Positions 6,189 through 8,044 of a DNA stretch of 8,044 bases are shown here, one piece after another. A program made the translations under genes and the position numbers. Source of the stretch: Pseudomonadota bacterium (GTDB lineage: Bacteria > Desulfobacterota > Anaeroferrophillalia > Anaeroferrophillales > Tharpellaceae); NCBI GenBank assembly GCA_015486445.1, contig WFRT01000022.1, positions 1-8,044 of the forward strand, written 5' to 3'. Each line of letters opens with the position of its first letter. Position 1 is the first letter of the stretch. The notes under the pieces are model-generated. The model was not told the DNA's origin. It was given only the letters and a program-made list of their open reading frames with translations, and searched no databases.

Positions 6189-7460
6189 ATGAAAATCCTG
6201 CGCTGGTACTTCAACTCCAACCTGTTGATGCGGATCATGCTGGGCCTGATCCTGGGAGTGGTCTGCGGCATCGTCGTCGGCCCCCCGGTAGCCGTGATCA
6301 CCCCGCTGGGCAGTATTTTTGTCCGGGCTCTGAAGATGATCGTCATGCCGGTCGTCGTCTGTACCCTGGTAATCGGGGCCGCCAGCGTCCACCCCAAGAA
6401 TCTCGGCAAGGTCGGGGGCAAGGCCCTGCTCATCTACCTTGTGACCACGGTCATCGCCGTGGCCCTGGGGCTGCTCTGCGGCAACCTCCTGAAGCCCGGT
6501 TTCGGGATGCAGCTGCCGGCCAGCGCCGCCGATGTCGCCGCCAACCCGGCCGCGGCTCCCTCCCTGGTCGAGACCATCATGAACATCGTGCCGACCAATC
6601 CCTTCGCCGCGCTCTCTACCGGCAACATGCTGCCGACGATTTTCTTCTGCATCCTGTTCGGCATCGCCCTTTCGCATCTCCGTGAGAGCGACGACCCCCG
6701 CAAGAGCAACGCCGCCCAGACCATTTTCAATGTCTTCGACGGGGCCGCCGAGGTCATGTACATGATCGTCAACTGGATTCTCCAGTATGCCCCGATCGGG
6801 GTTTTCGCGTTGATCGCCGTGGTTTTCGCCGAGCAGGGGCCGGAGGCCCTGGGGCCGCTGGGGATGACGACCCTGGCCGTCTATTTCGCGATGCTGGTCC
6901 ATATCTTCCTGACCTACGGCCTGATGCTGACGATTTTCGGGGTCAACCCGGTAAAATTCTTCCAGAAGGCCAAGCCGGCGATGCTGACCGCCTTCGTCAC
7001 CCGCAGCAGCGGGGGCACCCTGCCGGTGAGCATGGAGGTGGCCGACCTCGACATGGGCATTGCCAAGGGGGTCTACTCCTTCTCCCTGCCCCTCGGGGCC
7101 ACCATCAATATGGACGGGACCGCCATCTACCAGGGGGTCTGCGTTCTCTTCATCAGTTTCGCCATCGGCAACCATCTTACCATCGCCCAGCAGCTGACGG
7201 TCATCACCACCGCCCTGCTGGCCTCGATCGGCACCGCCGGGGTTCCCGGGGCCGGGGTTATCATGCTGATGCTGGTGCTCAACTCGATCGGTCTCAAGGT
7301 CGAGCCCGGCACCAAAACGGCTCTGGCCTACGCCATGATCCTCGGCATCGACGCGATTCTCGACATGGGCCGGACGGCGACCAACGTCACCGGGGACCTG
7401 GCCGTCACCTGCGTGGTCGCCAAGAGCGAGAGGCAGATGGATCTGAGCAAATGGAAATAG
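6189..7460 (+). CDS. Dicarboxylate/amino acid:cation symporter (DAACS family, GltP/GltPh-like)
   Basis: The 423-residue membrane protein is a member of the family that imports glutamate, aspartate or C4-dicarboxylates with Na+ or H+. The N-terminal half carries several hydrophobic helices (for example 14-31, 46-64, 78-97, 149-164). The transport core is clear: the hairpin-1 motif TRSSGGTLPVSMEV (271-284), TINMDGTAIYQ (305-315) in TM7, the hairpin-2 segment SIGTAGVPGAG (346-356), and DMGRTATNVTGD (392-403) in TM8. By comparison with GltPh, Arg395 would bind the acidic side chain of the substrate and Asn307, Asn399 and Asp403 would take part in Na+ binding. The serine-rich motif is RSSGG rather than SSSAA, as in many prokaryotic members. 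The length is normal. It follows the glutamate dehydrogenase gene across 364 nt holding a mobile repeat, so an independent promoter is possible. Substrate choice between glutamate, aspartate and dicarboxylates is inferred. Confidence 0.93.
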   Translation: MKILRWYFNSNLLMRIMLGLILGVVCGIVVGPPVAVITPLGSIFVRALKMIVMPVVVCTLVIGAASVHPKNLGKVGGKALLIYLVTTVIAVALGLLCGNLLKPGFGMQLPASAADVAANPAAAPSLVETIMNIVPTNPFAALSTGNMLPTIFFCILFGIALSHLRESDDPRKSNAAQTIFNVFDGAAEVMYMIVNWILQYAPIGVFALIAVVFAEQGPEALGPLGMTTLAVYFAMLVHIFLTYGLMLTIFGVNPVKFFQKAKPAMLTAFVTRSSGGTLPVSMEVADLDMGIAKGVYSFSLPLGATINMDGTAIYQGVCVLFISFAIGNHLTIAQQLTVITTALLASIGTAGVPGAGVIMLMLVLNSIGLKVEPGTKTALAYAMILGIDAILDMGRTATNVTGDLAVTCVVAKSERQMDLSKWK

Positions 7461-7477
7461 CGGCCAAACCGCTCCGA

Positions 7478-7534
7478 AAACCACCCCCCGCTCTCTCTTG
7501 AAAGAGGGGGGATAGAATTTTCAGCTGAATAGTT
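7478..7534 (+). repeat. Second copy of the CAGCTGAATAGTT hairpin repeat, interrupted by mobile element C
   Basis: This segment aligns with the reverse complement of 415-472: AAACCACCCCC, then a C-rich arm, TTGAAAGAGGGG, a short spacer, and CAGCTGAATAGTT. The match then resumes at 7697 (ACG) beyond the inserted element, so the family continues as CAGCTGAATAGTTACG. Only the 3' end of the repeat is split off. The sequences differ by a few substitutions and 1-2-base indels, so the copies are diverged. Confidence 0.75.
7484..7521 (+). terminator. Probable intrinsic terminator after the symporter gene
   Basis: CCCCCC (7484-7489) can pair with the G run at 7506-7511, and CTCT (7495-7498) with AGAG (7503-7506) around a TGAA loop. 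The stem is followed by ATAGAATTTT (7512-7521). It starts 23 nt after the stop codon. The internal loop is asymmetric and the T run short, so efficiency may be modest. The structure is part of a dispersed repeat; the copy near 440-470 has the same hairpin behind another gene. Confidence 0.5.
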
Positions 7535-7561
7535 GACAAACTCCTAAAAAGTCAAAATATT
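7533..7561 (+). promoter_or_regulatory. Possible element-borne promoter facing the NSS transporter gene
   Basis: TTGACA (7533-7538), built from the TT of the target duplication and GACA of the element, is followed after 17 bp by AATATT (7556-7561). It reads through the 155-bp element toward the start codon at 7713 and would give a structured leader of roughly 145 nt. The -35 is perfect and the spacing ideal, but the -10 matches only 4 of 6. The upstream hairpin at 7484-7511 would cut off read-through from the symporter gene, making a new promoter here more useful. Confidence 0.42.
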
Positions 7562-7689
7562 CGATGGCTAAGTAAAAAGCTTCATATGCAAGGCGCCCGA
7601 AGCCTGAGGAATGAGGCGTACATACAGTACGCCGCAGTGACGAAGGTTGAAGGGGTATGCAGCAGATGAAGAGTTTTTACGACGCCATC
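7535..7689 (-). mobile_element. MITE-like element, copy C (155 bp, inverted) flanked by AATAGTT duplications
   Basis: This is the reverse complement of copy B with 5 substitutions in 155 bases and no indels. Perfect 7-bp repeats AATAGTT flank it (7528-7534 and 7690-7696). Removing the element and one duplication restores TTCAGCTGAATAGTTACG, the end of a repeat found intact at 415-431 and nearly so at 499-515. This identifies the empty site and fixes the borders. The GATGGC end faces the transporter gene; 16 nt separate the right duplication from its ATG. The -35-like hexamer and the internal hairpins are preserved, while one base of the promoter spacer has changed (CTCGT to CTCCT). Confidence 0.88.
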
Positions 7690-7712
7690 AATAGTTACGA
7701 CGAGAGAAGATT

Positions 7713-8044
7713 ATGACGCAGCGCAGTCACTGGGGCAGCAAATTGGGCTTTCTGATGGCCGCCATCGGTTCGGCGGTCGGGCTTGGCAATATCTGGCGGT
7801 TCGGCTACATGGCCTACGAAAACGGCGGCGGGGCTTTTCTCGTACCTTATTCCGTAGCCCTGGTGCTGGCCGGGATCCCGCTGATGATTCTCGAATACGC
7901 CCTCGGCCACCGGGAGGAGGGGGCGCCGCCGCTGGCCTTTTCCCGGGTGGCGAAAAAATGGGAGGTGGTCGGCTGGTGGATGCCGACGATCGCCTTTTTC
8001 GGTATCAATCTCTTTTACGCCGTGGTCATCGGCTGGTGCATGAA
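7713..8044 (+). CDS. Sodium-dependent transporter, NSS/SNF family (partial, N-terminal 110 residues)
   Basis: The frame opens at ATG 7713 and leaves the window after 110 full codons. The N-terminus reads WGSKLGFLMAAIGSAVGLGN (7-26), then IWRFGYMAYENGGGAFLVPY (27-46), the unmistakable TM1 region of the neurotransmitter:sodium symporter family (LeuT-like), whose unwound part holds Na+ and the substrate. TM2 (47-65, with LILEYALGH completing it) and the start of TM3 (from about 88, VVGWWMPTIAFFGINLFYAV) follow. In bacteria these carriers take up amino acids with Na+. The residue after WRF is Gly (31), where the common form is WRFPY. The start is preceded by a purine-rich GAGAGAAGA (7702-7710), a modest Shine-Dalgarno. 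A mobile repeat ends 23 nt upstream, and the preceding gene is a second amino-acid-type symporter. The specific substrate cannot be deduced from this fragment. Confidence 0.9.
   Translation, partial: MTQRSHWGSKLGFLMAAIGSAVGLGNIWRFGYMAYENGGGAFLVPYSVALVLAGIPLMILEYALGHREEGAPPLAFSRVAKKWEVVGWWMPTIAFFGINLFYAVVIGWCM

Noticed and set aside
6030..7484. Long 484-codon reverse-strand frame opposite the symporter gene
   Set aside because: It is the antisense shadow of the clear DAACS gene in high-GC DNA; its composition is rich in G, D, Q and H with no recognisable domain, and it runs into the repeat.

Overview
The window is high-GC bacterial chromosome with long, tightly coded genes. The gene content (a compact NAD-type glutamate dehydrogenase of about 1000 residues, two sodium-coupled amino-acid carriers, a CPHC thioredoxin-like lipoprotein) and the short palindromic repeats suggest a Gram-negative anaerobe, most likely Desulfobacterota (former Deltaproteobacteria). 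That placement is an inference from style and memory, not a database result.

Layout. Two genes read leftward: a lipoprotein with a thioredoxin-like CPHC site (1-396, cut by the window edge) and a TIGR00266/AIM24-family protein (531-1319). They are separated by a 101-bp inverted-repeat element (415-515). The rest reads rightward: an exported PldB-like alpha/beta hydrolase (1758-2816), a 998-residue glutamate dehydrogenase 11 bp behind it (2828-5824), a GltP-type dicarboxylate/amino-acid symporter (6189-7460) and the first 110 codons of an NSS/SNF sodium-dependent transporter (7713 to the edge). The right-hand genes fit uptake and oxidation of glutamate or related amino acids: symporters import them with Na+ or H+, and the dehydrogenase feeds 2-oxoglutarate into central metabolism.

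The most interesting layer lies between the genes. A near-identical 155-bp non-coding element occurs three times (1341-1529 with about 34 extra bases, 6010-6164, and 7535-7689 inverted). Each copy is flanked by its own perfect 6- or 7-bp direct duplication (AATCAT, AACCTT, AATAGTT), the mark of transposition by a MITE-like element. Each copy sits at almost the same distance from a start codon: 15, 18 and 16 nt separate the gene-side duplication from the ATG, leaving the Shine-Dalgarno region intact. One copy is nested inside a second repeat family (core TTCAGCTGAATAGTTAC), and another copy of that family in this window shows the uninterrupted site. The element end plus the AA of the target creates TTGACA, 17 bp from AATATT. 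The element may therefore carry a weak promoter and a long structured leader that it places in front of genes. In two of the three copies this promoter faces the adjacent gene.

No rRNA, tRNA, CRISPR array or transposase gene was seen. If the elements are mobile, their transposase lies elsewhere.
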